Assembly (NCBI GenBank): GCA_937899645.1 | Contig: CALCCD010000087.1 | Location: forward strand, 1-43,294 | Length of the DNA stretch: 43,294 nucleotides | Source of the DNA: an uncultured cyanobacterium | GTDB taxonomy: Bacteria > Cyanobacteriota > Cyanobacteriia > Cyanobacteriales > Geitlerinemataceae | Reading direction: 5' to 3' | In this document: positions 7,197-17,101 of the stretch, one piece after another | Numbering within the stretch: position 1 is the stretch's first letter | Layout: every line of letters begins with the position of its first letter | Notes under the pieces: generated by a model | What the model was told of the DNA's origin: nothing | The model's database searches: none | What the model saw: the letters and a program-made list of their open reading frames with translations, nothing else | Made by a program: the position numbers and the translations under genes

Positions 7197-8687
7197 ATGT
7201 CGAAATACGTTTTAGCGCTCGACCTCGGAACCACCGGCAACCGCGCCATCCTGTTCGATCGTGCCGGACAGCTCCACGGCCAAGCTTACAAAGAGCTGAC
7301 GCAGCACTATCCCCGTCCCGGCTGGCTCGAGCACGACGCCAGCGAAATTTGGACAGACACCCAGGCCAACCTCCAGCAAGTCCTCAGCGACACGGGCGCA
7401 GCCGCAACAGACATCGTCGCGATCGGGCTGACCGTCCAGCGCGAAACCTGCCTGCTGTGGGATAAGACCACCGGCAAGCCGCTCCACAAGGCGATCGTCT
7501 GGCAAGACCGCCGCACCGCGCCCCTCTGCCGCGAGCTGACCGAGAAAGGCAAAGCGGAAGAAATCCAGCAGAAAACGGGACTGGTTCTCGATGCTTATTT
7601 CTCCGCCACGAAGCTGAAGTGGCTGCTGGACTGGGTGGCAGAGAATGCGTCCGAGACGAATCTCGATAATGTTTTGGCCGGGACGATCGACACCTGGGTT
7701 CTGTGGAACCTTACCGGCGGCAAAGTCCACGCCACCGACCACAGCAACGCCAGCCGCACGATGCTGATGAACCTGAAAACCCAAGAGTGGGACGCCGACC
7801 TGCTCGATCTCTTTGGCATTCCGGCGCACATCATGCCGAAGATTCAGCCCAGCCTCGGCGAATTCGGCAAGACCCGTCACGAAGTTTTCGGTGCGGAAGT
7901 CCCCGTAACGGCACTATTCGGCGACCAACAGGCGGCGCTGTTCGCCCACGGCTGCGATCGACCCGGACTGCTGAAATGCACCTACGGCACGGGCTGCTTC
8001 CTGGTAGCGCAGATGGGCACGGAAATCGCTCGATCGACCCAGCAGCTACTCTCCACCGTCGCCTGGACGACCCCCGACGCCAGCTATTACGCCCTGGAAG
8101 GTGCGATGTTCACCACTGGAGCCTGTATCCAGTGGCTGCGCGACGGCGCGAAGCTGATCGAGTCCGCGCCGGAAACCGAGGCGATCGCCCAGTCCGTTCC
8201 CGACAGCAACGGCGTCTACTTCGTCCCGGCGCTGTCCGGGCTCGGCGCGCCCCACTGGGATATGAGCGCGCGGGCGGCGTTCCTGGGCATCACGGGCGGC
8301 GCAACCCAGGCGCACATGGTGCGGGCGGTGCTGGAGTCGATCGCCTACCAAGTTAAGGAAGTGGTTGACGCGGCCAATGCCGACAGTCAGTCGCTGATTT
8401 CGCGGTTAAAAGTAGACGGCGGTGCGTCGAACAATAACTGGCTGATGCAGTTCCAGGCCGATGTGCTGGGGATTCCGGTCGAGCGTCCGGCGGTCTCCGA
8501 TGCGACGGCACAGGGTGCGGCCTTTGGGGCGGGGCTGGCCAACGGCTTTTACGAAAGCTATGACGATCTGATTGCCGCGCGTCAGGTCGATCGCGTCTTC
8601 GAGCCCGGAGCGGGGCAGACGGCAGCGCAGGAGAATTTCGCGATGTGGTCGAAGGCGGTCGCTCGGGCGAAAAACTGGACGGATTGA
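7197..8687 (+). CDS. glpK: Glycerol kinase
   Basis: FGGY-family kinase converting glycerol and ATP to sn-glycerol 3-phosphate. With the ATG at 7197 the protein has 497 residues, the usual size. Motifs are LDLGTTGNRAILFD (ATP-binding phosphate 1), WLEHDASEIW, TVQRETCLLWDK and IVWQDRR (the glycerol-binding Arg-Glu and Trp of GlpK), FGDQQAALFAHG (catalytic Asp-Gln), YGTGCFLVAQMG (phosphate 2), and the late SRLKVDGGASNN (adenosine motif). These distinguish it from xylulokinase- or ribulokinase-like relatives. The first Gln-Gly-Thr-Thr-Ser of enterobacterial GlpK is Leu-Gly-Thr-Thr-Gly here, a mild variation. It stands alone: no glpF or glpD is adjacent. An in-frame upstream start at 7128 adds 23 basic residues without family match and is rejected. 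Confidence 0.9.
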   Translation: MSKYVLALDLGTTGNRAILFDRAGQLHGQAYKELTQHYPRPGWLEHDASEIWTDTQANLQQVLSDTGAAATDIVAIGLTVQRETCLLWDKTTGKPLHKAIVWQDRRTAPLCRELTEKGKAEEIQQKTGLVLDAYFSATKLKWLLDWVAENASETNLDNVLAGTIDTWVLWNLTGGKVHATDHSNASRTMLMNLKTQEWDADLLDLFGIPAHIMPKIQPSLGEFGKTRHEVFGAEVPVTALFGDQQAALFAHGCDRPGLLKCTYGTGCFLVAQMGTEIARSTQQLLSTVAWTTPDASYYALEGAMFTTGACIQWLRDGAKLIESAPETEAIAQSVPDSNGVYFVPALSGLGAPHWDMSARAAFLGITGGATQAHMVRAVLESIAYQVKEVVDAANADSQSLISRLKVDGGASNNNWLMQFQADVLGIPVERPAVSDATAQGAAFGAGLANGFYESYDDLIAARQVDRVFEPGAGQTAAQENFAMWSKAVARAKNWTD

Positions 8688-8752
8688 TCGGCCAACACGG
8701 TATCGACCGGACTGGCGGCGATCGCACTCGATCGCAGTACGGTTTCCACGAA

Positions 8753-8779
8753 CTAGCACTCGGATATGCAGAGTGCTAA
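8753..8779 (+). promoter_or_regulatory. CIRCE operator (HrcA binding site) of groEL
   Basis: CTAGCACTC (8753-8761), a 9-bp spacer, and GAGTGCTAA (8771-8779) match the CIRCE consensus (TTAGCACTC-N9-GAGTGCTAA) with one mismatch at the first base. It lies 34 bp upstream of the groEL start. CIRCE is bound by the repressor HrcA, giving heat-inducible expression. The hrcA gene is not in the window. Confidence 0.95.
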
Positions 8780-8810
8780 GTTCTTAACTTGGAGTCGTTC
8801 GATAAGCTAA

Positions 8811-10508
<1,698 letters not shown>

Positions 10509-10590
10509 CCCTTCGCTCCCTGTCTGAATAAGACGGCCAGACTGGCCGGTGCGCGTGGTTTTCGCCTCGCCGTACCGGCCCTGAATTTGA

Positions 10591-10629
10591 AGCAGAGCTG
10601 TCAGCGTCGGCGGCTCTGCTTTGTTTTTT
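10591..10629 (+). terminator. Rho-independent terminator of groEL
   Basis: AGCAGAGC (10591-10598) and GCTCTGCT (10613-10620) form an 8-bp stem followed at once by TTGTTTTTT. An additional small inverted repeat (CGGCCAG-A-CTGGCCG, 10534-10548) lies closer to the stop codon. This is the clearest intrinsic terminator in the window. Confidence 0.88.
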
Positions 10630-10672
10630 GAGTTTGGGGGTCGCGGATTTAGGGCCGCGAGTTTGGGGTCGC
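10630..10672. repeat. Degenerate 13-16 bp tandem repeat after groEL terminator
   Basis: Units GAGTTTGGGGGTCGCG, GATTTAGGGCCGC and GAGTTTGGGGTCGC run from 10630 to 10672, filling the space between the groEL terminator and the stop of the convergent pentapeptide gene. Confidence 0.7.
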
Positions 10673-10675
10673 GGG

Positions 10676-11272
10676 TCAGCTCGGCGGCAGGCTCGGGTGG
10701 TAGCCATCGGGCATGATCGTGCGACGATCGAGGATGGCGTTTTTAAGACTGGCTCCGGCGCTGCGAAACAGCCGCGCTCCAGACAGGTTTGCGCCGTCGA
10801 GAACTGCGCCGTGCAGCGCCGCGCCGCTGAGATCGGCGTTGCTGAGGTCGGCATCTCTAAGGTCTACCCCAGATAGATTGGCGCGATATAGCACGGCACC
10901 GCGGAGGTCGGCCTTACACAGGGATGCATCGCGAAGGTTGCAGCGGTGGAGCCGTGCCGTGCCCAGAGTCGCACAACGCAGGTCGCACTGATGGAATTGG
11001 CTGTCGCCGATTTCGGCAGCTTCGAGGTTGATTCCGTGAAGCTGGCTGTAGGAGAAGTTCGAGTACGGCAGGTAGGAGTGTCTGAGGTCTGCGTACTGCA
11101 AGCTGATATTGCTAAGCGCGGCCTCGAAGAGCTGAGCGCGCGCCAGGGAAATACCGTCGAAGTTGCGATCGCCTGAGGCATATCGCTCGAGCAAGCGGGC
11201 CGCGTCGAAGTCGCGTCGGGGCACGGGCCGCGAAGACGGGCACAATGAGGGGTCCGGGTTGGATACTTTCAC
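10676..11272 (-). CDS. Pentapeptide-repeat protein
   Basis: A 198-residue soluble protein. The GTG start at 11272 is chosen for the strong AGGAAGGAAAACAC in front; an earlier reading to 11377 would pass through a tandem repeat. From about residue 45 to 180 it has A(D/N)LXX-type pentapeptides (YADLRHSYL, ADLRGAVLYRANLSGVDLRDADLSNADLSGAAL), predicting a right-handed quadrilateral beta-helix. N-terminal 40 residues are Pro/Ser-rich and there is no signal peptide or membrane segment. Function of such proteins varies (DNA-mimic gyrase protection, protein scaffolds, unknown) and is not indicated here. Convergent with groEL. Confidence 0.85.
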   Translation of the reverse strand: MKVSNPDPSLCPSSRPVPRRDFDAARLLERYASGDRNFDGISLARAQLFEAALSNISLQYADLRHSYLPYSNFSYSQLHGINLEAAEIGDSQFHQCDLRCATLGTARLHRCNLRDASLCKADLRGAVLYRANLSGVDLRDADLSNADLSGAALHGAVLDGANLSGARLFRSAGASLKNAILDRRTIMPDGYHPSLPPS

Positions 11273-11288
11273 GTGTTTTCCTTCCTGC

Positions 11289-11330
11289 CTGGTGTGGACG
11301 GTCTGGTGTGAATGTTCTGGTGCAGACGCT
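11289..11330. repeat. Three 14-bp tandem repeats upstream of the pentapeptide gene
   Basis: Units CTGGTGTGGACGGT (11289-11302), CTGGTGTGAATGTT (11303-11316) and CTGGTGCAGACGCT (11317-11330) are contiguous. On the transcribed strand they present three CACCAG motifs spaced 14 nt, ending just before the Shine-Dalgarno of the gene starting at 11272. The pattern mirrors that at 2779-2823. Confidence 0.88.
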
Positions 11331-11723
11331 AGGATCGCGCTCGTCAGAGGGTCGTTGGCAAATGGGTGCTGGGGCAAACGCGCCCGTCAGCTATCCCAGC
11401 CCGCCGAATATTGTTAAGAAGTTAATCGACCGACCCCCGTTTCTAAACATCGCTTAATATTTTTCTAAGCATGAGCGAGTCTTGAGGCGTGCTCTTTTTC
11501 AACACCGAATGCCTCTCGAGGTCAGACGTCCAGCGCCCGACCAAAAAAAATCAAAGGGGCTGAAACCCTGGCACGATAAAGCTGTCAGCCTCATTGGTGG
11601 CGGCCCTTCGGTTGCTTGGTGTTTCGCTCGCTCGGTGTCGCGATCGGCCGATCGCGACACCGGGCGATTGCGACCGCCCGGTATCGTATCTAAACGTCGT
11701 CCTTTTTCTTTTTTGCAGCGCGC
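11331..11723. promoter_or_regulatory. Divergent intergenic region
   Basis: This is about 390 bp between the pentapeptide gene (-) and the SagB-type gene (+). The stretch 11405-11470 is A+T-rich and contains TTGTTAAGAAGTTAA and TTAATATTTTTC, likely promoter DNA for one or both genes. On the minus strand TTAAC occurs twice at 8-nt spacing. An A-run (11544-11551) and a 30-bp palindrome (11633-11662) follow. No coding sequence is convincing. Confidence 0.4.
11633..11662. promoter_or_regulatory. 30-bp perfect palindrome containing HIP1-like cores
   Basis: The first 15 bases, CGGTGTCGCGATCGG, are the exact reverse complement of the next 15, so all 30 bases pair with no spacer. It lies 61 bp upstream of the SagB-type gene start. 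It includes two GCGATCGG/CCGATCGC near-HIP1 octamers. It is unlike a terminator (no loop, no T-run) and could be an operator for a dimeric regulator or a cruciform site. Confidence 0.75.
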
Positions 11724-13271
11724 GTGAGCCATTCTTCCCAGCTATCGATCGCCGAGCACTATCACGACCGCACCAAATACCACCCCGAGACGATCGGGCG
11801 GGGCGGTGCGAGGATCGACTGGGATCGCCCACCGGCCACGAGCAAAACTTACAAAATCGGCACGCGGGTCGATTTGCGCCCTCACCTCAAACCCGAGGTC
11901 AAGCCCGAAGCGGGCGAGTCGGACGATCGCAGCAACCTGTGCAGGCTGTCGCGCTTGCTGTACCTGACCTACGGCGTGACAGCCAAGATGCAGGGAGCGG
12001 GCTCGCAGTCGTTTTACCTGCGGACGGCTCCGTCGGCGGGCGGCCTCTATCCGGCGGAAGTGTACGTTATCTCGCGCGGAACGGCAGAGCTTCCGGCGGG
12101 GCTCTACAACTACCGAGTGCTCGCCCACAGTTTGCATCGGTTTTGGGAGAGCGATGCGTGGCCGGAGCTACAGGCGGCCTGTTTTTGGCATCCGGCCCTA
12201 GCGGCAACGAAGCTGGCGATCGTGACGACGGCGGTGTTCGAGCGCTCGGCGTGGCGCTATCAGGATCGGGCCTACCGCCGCATTTATCTGGATACGGGAC
12301 ACTTGATCGGCAATCTGGAGCTGGCCTGCTCGCTGAACGACTACCGCGCCCACGCGATCGGCGGCTTCCGCGATCGCCAGCTCGACGACTTGCTCTACCT
12401 CGATCGCTCGTTAGAAGGCGCAACGACGGTATTCGCTCTGGCCGATCGCACCGAATTGGAACAAAATCTTCCGGCCTACGCCACGGCGCTGCCCTCGACG
12501 ATCGAGCGGGACTACCCGCAGCTTTCGGACGGATCGCTGCTGAACTACCTGCACGGCGCGAGCGCCATTGAGGTCGAACCGCGCTGCGGCTGGGAGACGA
12601 TCGGCGACAACCTGCCGGAAATTGACAATACGGGCTACGACCTGCCGTTCTGCACTAAGGTTTCGACCGATACGCCCAATATCGACTGGGGCGACGGGGC
12701 GGGCGACTTGGAGCGGGCGATCGTCAGTCGGCGATCGTGCCGCCGCTTCAGCGCGGAGGCGATTTCCCTCGGCGATTTGCGGGCGGTTCTCGATTTTGCC
12801 TACCGGCCCGATCGCTACCACCTTTGGTCGCTCGACCCGACGCCGGACTATTTCGACCTGCCTAGTATCCGCACCTTTGTGGCAGTCAGTGGCGTGGACG
12901 GCCTCGAGGCGGGCTGCTATTACTACGCCTCCGAGGCCGACGAGCTACGGCAGATCCGCTTCCGCAACTTCCGGCGCGAGCTGCACTTTTTATCGCTCAA
13001 CCAAGACCTCGGACGCGATGCGGGGGCGGTGGTGTTCCATACGGCGGACTTGAGCAAGGCGATCGACCGCTACGGCGATCGGGCCTACCGCTACCTGCAC
13101 CTCGATGCGGGACATCTGGGGCAGCGGATGAACCTGGCGGCGGGAGCGCTCGGGCTCGGGGCAAGCGGGATCGCGGGCTTTTTCGACGATCGCGTTAACG
13201 ACGTTCTCGGGATCCCCGAGTCGGAAGCGGTGCTGTACCTGACGACGATCGGCCAGCCGGATCGCGAGTAG
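11724..13271 (+). CDS. SagB/ThcOx-type oxidoreductase with two nitroreductase domains
   Basis: An FMN-dependent nitroreductase-superfamily protein of 515 residues made of two tandem domains. Domain 1 (about 70-250) has LSRLLYLTYGVTAK..FYLRTAPSAGGLYPAEVYV, the SagB signature (R-x-PSAGGLYP), and a late GHLIGNLELACSLN. Domain 2 (about 325-512) opens with SRRSCRRFSAEAISLGDL, but its equivalent region (DYFDLPSIRTFVAVSGV) lacks the PSAGG motif, then has LHLDAGHLGQRMNLAAGALGLGASGIAGFFDD. SagB homologues oxidise azolines to azoles in peptide natural products, but this lone two-domain form has no YcaO cyclase, precursor peptide or transporter nearby, so a different substrate is likely. GTG start, weak Shine-Dalgarno. 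Confidence 0.87.
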   Translation: MSHSSQLSIAEHYHDRTKYHPETIGRGGARIDWDRPPATSKTYKIGTRVDLRPHLKPEVKPEAGESDDRSNLCRLSRLLYLTYGVTAKMQGAGSQSFYLRTAPSAGGLYPAEVYVISRGTAELPAGLYNYRVLAHSLHRFWESDAWPELQAACFWHPALAATKLAIVTTAVFERSAWRYQDRAYRRIYLDTGHLIGNLELACSLNDYRAHAIGGFRDRQLDDLLYLDRSLEGATTVFALADRTELEQNLPAYATALPSTIERDYPQLSDGSLLNYLHGASAIEVEPRCGWETIGDNLPEIDNTGYDLPFCTKVSTDTPNIDWGDGAGDLERAIVSRRSCRRFSAEAISLGDLRAVLDFAYRPDRYHLWSLDPTPDYFDLPSIRTFVAVSGVDGLEAGCYYYASEADELRQIRFRNFRRELHFLSLNQDLGRDAGAVVFHTADLSKAIDRYGDRAYRYLHLDAGHLGQRMNLAAGALGLGASGIAGFFDDRVNDVLGIPESEAVLYLTTIGQPDRE

Positions 13272-13325
13272 GGTGATGAGTAGGGCGATCGGGGCGATCG
13301 CGGCCATCGGCGTTATCGACGCCCA

Positions 13326-14735
13326 TTAATCCTCGAGGCGGTTCGGGATGCCTTCGCAGCCGCCGGGGATCGTCCGCCGCGATCGCTCGCCGCACCACTG
13401 GCAGCAGTACTGCCGCTGGGCCTCGGACATTCGCTGCACGCCCGAGAAGTCCGCGTCCTCGACCACCGCGCCGGTTCCTTTGCCGCTGCTGTAGTCGGGC
13501 TGCGCGCCGCGCTCGCGTGGCGTTGCCGTTTCGAGGTCGCCGTAGAACAGCCGCGTCCCTCTAAGGTCGGCCCCGGCCAGCCGCGCTTCGTACAAAATCG
13601 CGCGGGCGAGGTTGGTTTTGACCAGATCGCAACCGCCCAAATCGGCGCGCACTAAGTTGACATCGCTGAGATCGACCCAGCGCAGGTCGGTTCCGGCCAG
13701 GTCGGCAGCGGCGAGCATCACGTTGAGATCGATGACGCGCGTGCCGCGATCGCGATCTTCCGAGTAGCCGCCCGTCCCGTCGAGAATCGGACGCCCGAGC
13801 CGCCGATCGCGCTTCAGTGGCGAGAGCAAACGCGACTGGGACAAGAAGCGGACGATCTTGGCCTTCCCGGCAGCATCGACGCTGCTGAGGATAGCGGCAG
13901 TGCGACCCTCGGCGATCGCTCGTTCTTGGGGCCAGTCTTCGAGCAAGCCCTCGTCGTTGAGCGTCAGGTCAGAGACGCCCTGAAAATACGCATCGATCGT
14001 CTGCTGCTGGGTGATGCGGTTTTGCTGGATCGTCAGGTCGCGCGAGATCACGTACTGCTGCCACGCCACGTACACCGCCAGAATGGCGATCGCGATTTGG
14101 CCGACCGCACCGACGATCTCCCCCAGCGCTCCGACCGCGTCCCAGTTGATTTGAATCGCGCGACTGCCCTGCTGGTTGGAGCTGCCGAGCATCAGCAAAC
14201 TAACGCTGGAAGCCATTAAACCCAGCGCAGCAATCAGCGGCGCGCGCCAGGGCTCGGGAATCAGCTGCACCCAAAGCTGGCGGCTGCTGGGCAGCAGTAG
14301 CGCGATCGAGACGCTCAGGCTGACAATCGCGCCGGTCAGCCCCAGCCAAAGACTGTCGATGGCGAGGCCGACGATCGCCGCCACTGTCGAAATCGCGATC
14401 GCTAAGCCAGCATCGAAGGGCAGCTTGGCCACAGCCCCGAGATCCGGTGCGGCGATCGCATCGCGGCGCGGGCTGGCGGGGCGCGGCTGGCGGGGGTCTT
14501 CGGCACGGACGTCGCGCGGCAACCGATCGCTGGTCAGGTAGGCGCGGTTTGAAGCGGCCTTGGCGGGATCGTCAGAGTCGTATTCGTCGGAGGCGTATTC
14601 GTCCTGGTGCGGGGCTTCGTAGGTGTCTTCGTCGAACTGGGCGGCGGCGTCGTTCGACTCGAGCGGCCACGGCTTCGACTCGGCGCGTTTTTTTGAGGCG
14701 CGGTCTTCTGAGGCGTTGGGCTCGATTGGCTCCAT
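13326..14735 (-). CDS. Membrane-anchored pentapeptide-repeat protein
   Basis: A 469-residue protein; the ATG at 14735 follows CCCGGAG at a good distance. The first 90 residues are acidic and low complexity (EDTYEAPHQDEYASDEYDSDD), followed by hydrophobic segments at about 108-150 and 165-190. A further hydrophobic helix covers GEIVGAVGQIAIAILAVYVAWQQYVIS, which runs into a coiled-coil-like, Gln-rich helix (LTIQQNRITQQQTIDAYFQGVSDL). The C-terminal third has pentapeptides (ADLAGTDLRWVDLSDVNLVRADLGGCDL) and ends in a cluster of four Cys (YCCQWCGER..GGCEG), possibly metal-binding. This architecture is known in cyanobacteria without assigned function. Convergent with the SagB-type gene, 54 bp away, where a GGCGT-TATCG-ACGCC hairpin lies. 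Confidence 0.85.
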   Translation of the reverse strand: MEPIEPNASEDRASKKRAESKPWPLESNDAAAQFDEDTYEAPHQDEYASDEYDSDDPAKAASNRAYLTSDRLPRDVRAEDPRQPRPASPRRDAIAAPDLGAVAKLPFDAGLAIAISTVAAIVGLAIDSLWLGLTGAIVSLSVSIALLLPSSRQLWVQLIPEPWRAPLIAALGLMASSVSLLMLGSSNQQGSRAIQINWDAVGALGEIVGAVGQIAIAILAVYVAWQQYVISRDLTIQQNRITQQQTIDAYFQGVSDLTLNDEGLLEDWPQERAIAEGRTAAILSSVDAAGKAKIVRFLSQSRLLSPLKRDRRLGRPILDGTGGYSEDRDRGTRVIDLNVMLAAADLAGTDLRWVDLSDVNLVRADLGGCDLVKTNLARAILYEARLAGADLRGTRLFYGDLETATPRERGAQPDYSSGKGTGAVVEDADFSGVQRMSEAQRQYCCQWCGERSRRTIPGGCEGIPNRLED

Positions 14736-15184
14736 AGGCGCTCCGGGCAACTAGGCGAACGGGCGGCGGGCGCGGGGCCTGCCGACACTAGCCGACATCT
14801 TAGAGTGTGTTCTCCATTCGCGCCAGACCCTTTGCAGAGTAGGCAGTTGAACGCCCGGCAAGGCAAAGAGGCGATCTAGAAGACCCGTTCAAAATGGGGG
14901 CGGAGCCAAAATCCAGCAATTCTCTGGCATTGGCGAACGGCTGCGTGCTGTCCTCGTTGCATTTCAGCAATTTTACGTAGCTCTAATCCGAGCGGACTCG
15001 TAGATTCTCGTGGCTCAGTTCGATCGAAATTTCTTTAAAATATAAAAAAATTCTGGCGGACGTGGCCAGCATCTGCCGAGTGCGATATCTTCTTATCCGT
15101 CAGCCAAATCGGCTGATTTCAAAGCCATTTTAAACACCGCCGAAGGTAGCCTTCATAAGTTTCTTTGGCACATATATACCAGCG
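14736..15184. other. Gene-free stretch before the DUF3352 leader
   Basis: This is about 450 bp, more A+T-rich from 14990 to 15180 (runs such as TTTAAAATATAAAAAAATTC at 15032-15051). It contains plausible promoter DNA on either strand, including CATATATACC at 15171-15180 just before the hairpin. No tRNA, known ncRNA or convincing ORF is seen. Confidence 0.4.
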
Positions 15185-15236
15185 GCCCGCTACTCGTGTT
15201 TGGGTGTCTTCGGACTCCACGATACGAGTGGCGGGC
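15185..15236 (+). ncRNA. Long structured hairpin in DUF3352 leader (candidate cis-element or small RNA)
   Basis: GCCCGCTACTCGTGT (15185-15199) pairs over all 15 positions with ATACGAGTGGCGGGC (15222-15236), allowing two G-U pairs. The intervening part forms a second stem capped by C-UUCG-G (15208-15213), an especially stable tetraloop. The element begins immediately after an A+T-rich TATATA and 118 bp before the start codon at 15354. The G-U pairs make the pairing better in RNA than in DNA and only on the plus strand reading. Identity unknown. Confidence 0.55.
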
Positions 15237-15353
15237 TGTTGTGCGTGGAGACCGCCCGAGGTGAATCGTTGTGGGGGCTGGGGCGGGGCAGCACAGAACA
15301 ACGGTGATAGAGTATCTGAACGCCGTTCGGGCGAGCCTGCCGCCTCCCTTCCG

Positions 15354-17015
15354 ATGACTCAATCCACCGTTCGATCGACTGCCGCGCAAAAGCTCGTTCG
15401 CTGGATGGGTGAGCGACCGGGTGTCCTGGGCGCGATTTTTTTTATTTTGCTGTTCTGCGGGTTTGGCGTCGGCCTGGTGCAGCGTTACCTGACCTCCGAG
15501 CTGCGGACGATCGTCAAGCTGGTTCCCGACGACGCCACGGTGGTTGCGGCGATCTCTGTCGAACAGTCCGACTGGGATCGAGTGCTCGACTACGGCACGC
15601 CAGACAGCCGCACCCTGGTGCGTACTCGGCTCGAAGCGGCGGACGCGCGCCTGAGCGAGCTGACGGGACTGACCTTCGATCGCGACGTTCGCCCCTGGCT
15701 CGGCGATCGCATCTTTCTGGCGATGCTGCCGCCGCGCAATGTCTCTAACGATATGGATCCGGAGTCGATCGCGACGGGGTATTCGCCGGTATTCTTCCTG
15801 CCGGTCGAGAACTCGCGGCGGGCGCGGGAGGCGCTGGTGCGCTCTTCGGAGACGGCGGGCGAGCTGGTCGAGCGCGACTATAAGGGCTTTCTGATTCGCG
15901 ACTCGGAGGCGTTTTCGATCGCCCAGATCGAAACAATGGCCGCGATCGGCCCCGACCGCAGCAGCGTCGAGCGGACGATCGACGCCTACCTTTCAGAACG
16001 GACGATCGCCAGCGTCGAGGGCTATAGTGACGCCTGGAACATCCTCGCTGGGGCCGACAGCGCCGCTTCGGTGTATTTCAACGTCGCTAGCGCCTCGGAA
16101 TTTCTCGCCAGCCAGTCCGTGGGCAAAGTGGACGAGATCGATCGCCCGTCGGTGCGCACCCAGGGCTCGATGCTAGCGCTGTTTTTGGCCGACGGCGGCA
16201 TCGAGGTCAACGGCCTGTCGTGGCTGGCTCCAAGCTCCGATCGCCGCTACGATCGCGACGTGCCGACGCCGCAGATCGCCGAAGCGATTCCGGACTTTGC
16301 CGCGATCGCTCTGGCGGGCCTCGATTTCCCGCAGATCTGGCAGGACTACCTGCGCGACTCGCGGGTGAATGCCCTGCTGCCGATCGACCCCGAGTGGCTG
16401 CGTACCGCCCTGAGCACCACGCTCAACCTCGACCTCGAGGACGACATTATCGCCTGGACGACGGGCGAGTTCGCGCTGGCGGCCATCCCCGCACCGAGCA
16501 ACCAGTCGCCGCTGCCGCTGGGCGTGACGGCCTTCGTCGATACCGCCGACCCGAAGCCCGCCGATGTCTTTTTCGAGAAGCTCGATCGCACGGTGCGCGA
16601 GCGTTACGGCATTCCCGTCGAGCCGATCAAGGTGGGCGATCGCACGGTGCTGCGCTGGACGATGCGCCAGCAGGGCCTGACCGTCGAGCGGGGCTGGCTG
16701 ACGCGGACGATGGCGTTTTTTAGCGTCGGCGCATCGGTGGCTGATACCTTCGTCGGTGGCGTCGAAGAGTCGCTGGTCGACAGCCCGGACTTTCGAGCGG
16801 CGCTGCCCAGTCAGGGTCTGGAAAACCGCAACGGCTTTTTCTATGCCGATGTCGCTACGCTGCTGGCCGAAGGCGGGCTCGGGACGCTGCGCCTACCGCC
16901 GGAGCAAGATGCCATGCTGCGCGCGATCGACAGCATCGCCATTACGGGCGGTATTCACGACGAACGGCGATCGCGCTACGACCTATTTTTGCGCTTTGTC
17001 GGTTCTGAAGAGTAG
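15354..17015 (+). CDS. DUF3352 family protein, single membrane anchor
   Basis: A 553-residue protein typical of the cyanobacterial DUF3352 family, function unknown. The ATG at 15354 starts MTQSTVRSTAAQ, followed by one transmembrane segment (VLGAIFFILLFCGFGVGLV, about residues 30-48). The rest is a large extracytoplasmic domain with repeated hallmark phrases: LVPDDATVVAAIS, WLGDRIFLAMLPP, AIALAGLDFPQIW, and WTTGEFALAAIP. These reflect two related halves. The open frame continues upstream to 15165, but that part covers the hairpin and encodes Trp/Cys/Arg-rich sequence, so it is rejected. Neighbours give no functional hint. Confidence 0.82.
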   Translation: MTQSTVRSTAAQKLVRWMGERPGVLGAIFFILLFCGFGVGLVQRYLTSELRTIVKLVPDDATVVAAISVEQSDWDRVLDYGTPDSRTLVRTRLEAADARLSELTGLTFDRDVRPWLGDRIFLAMLPPRNVSNDMDPESIATGYSPVFFLPVENSRRAREALVRSSETAGELVERDYKGFLIRDSEAFSIAQIETMAAIGPDRSSVERTIDAYLSERTIASVEGYSDAWNILAGADSAASVYFNVASASEFLASQSVGKVDEIDRPSVRTQGSMLALFLADGGIEVNGLSWLAPSSDRRYDRDVPTPQIAEAIPDFAAIALAGLDFPQIWQDYLRDSRVNALLPIDPEWLRTALSTTLNLDLEDDIIAWTTGEFALAAIPAPSNQSPLPLGVTAFVDTADPKPADVFFEKLDRTVRERYGIPVEPIKVGDRTVLRWTMRQQGLTVERGWLTRTMAFFSVGASVADTFVGGVEESLVDSPDFRAALPSQGLENRNGFFYADVATLLAEGGLGTLRLPPEQDAMLRAIDSIAITGGIHDERRSRYDLFLRFVGSEE

Positions 17016-17056
17016 CCGTCAGATTCATTAGCGTCGCCCGTTCCGGACTCGCTCGC

Positions 17057-17101
17057 TTCAGATTTACCCACCTCAGATTCCCCGACCTCAGAATAACCTC
17101 G
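17057..17101. repeat. Three 15-bp tandem repeats at a convergent gene junction
   Basis: Units TTCAGATTTACCCAC (17057-17071), CTCAGATTCCCCGAC (17072-17086) and CTCAGAATAACCTCG (17087-17101). The last unit includes the stop codon region of menE, so the repeat reaches into the C-terminal codons of that gene. Another TCAGATT lies at 17019-17025. Confidence 0.75.

Noticed and set aside
13309-13323. GGCGT-TATCG-ACGCC hairpin between convergent genes
   Set aside because: Only a 5-bp stem, without a T-run; too weak to call a terminator, though it could help transcription end.
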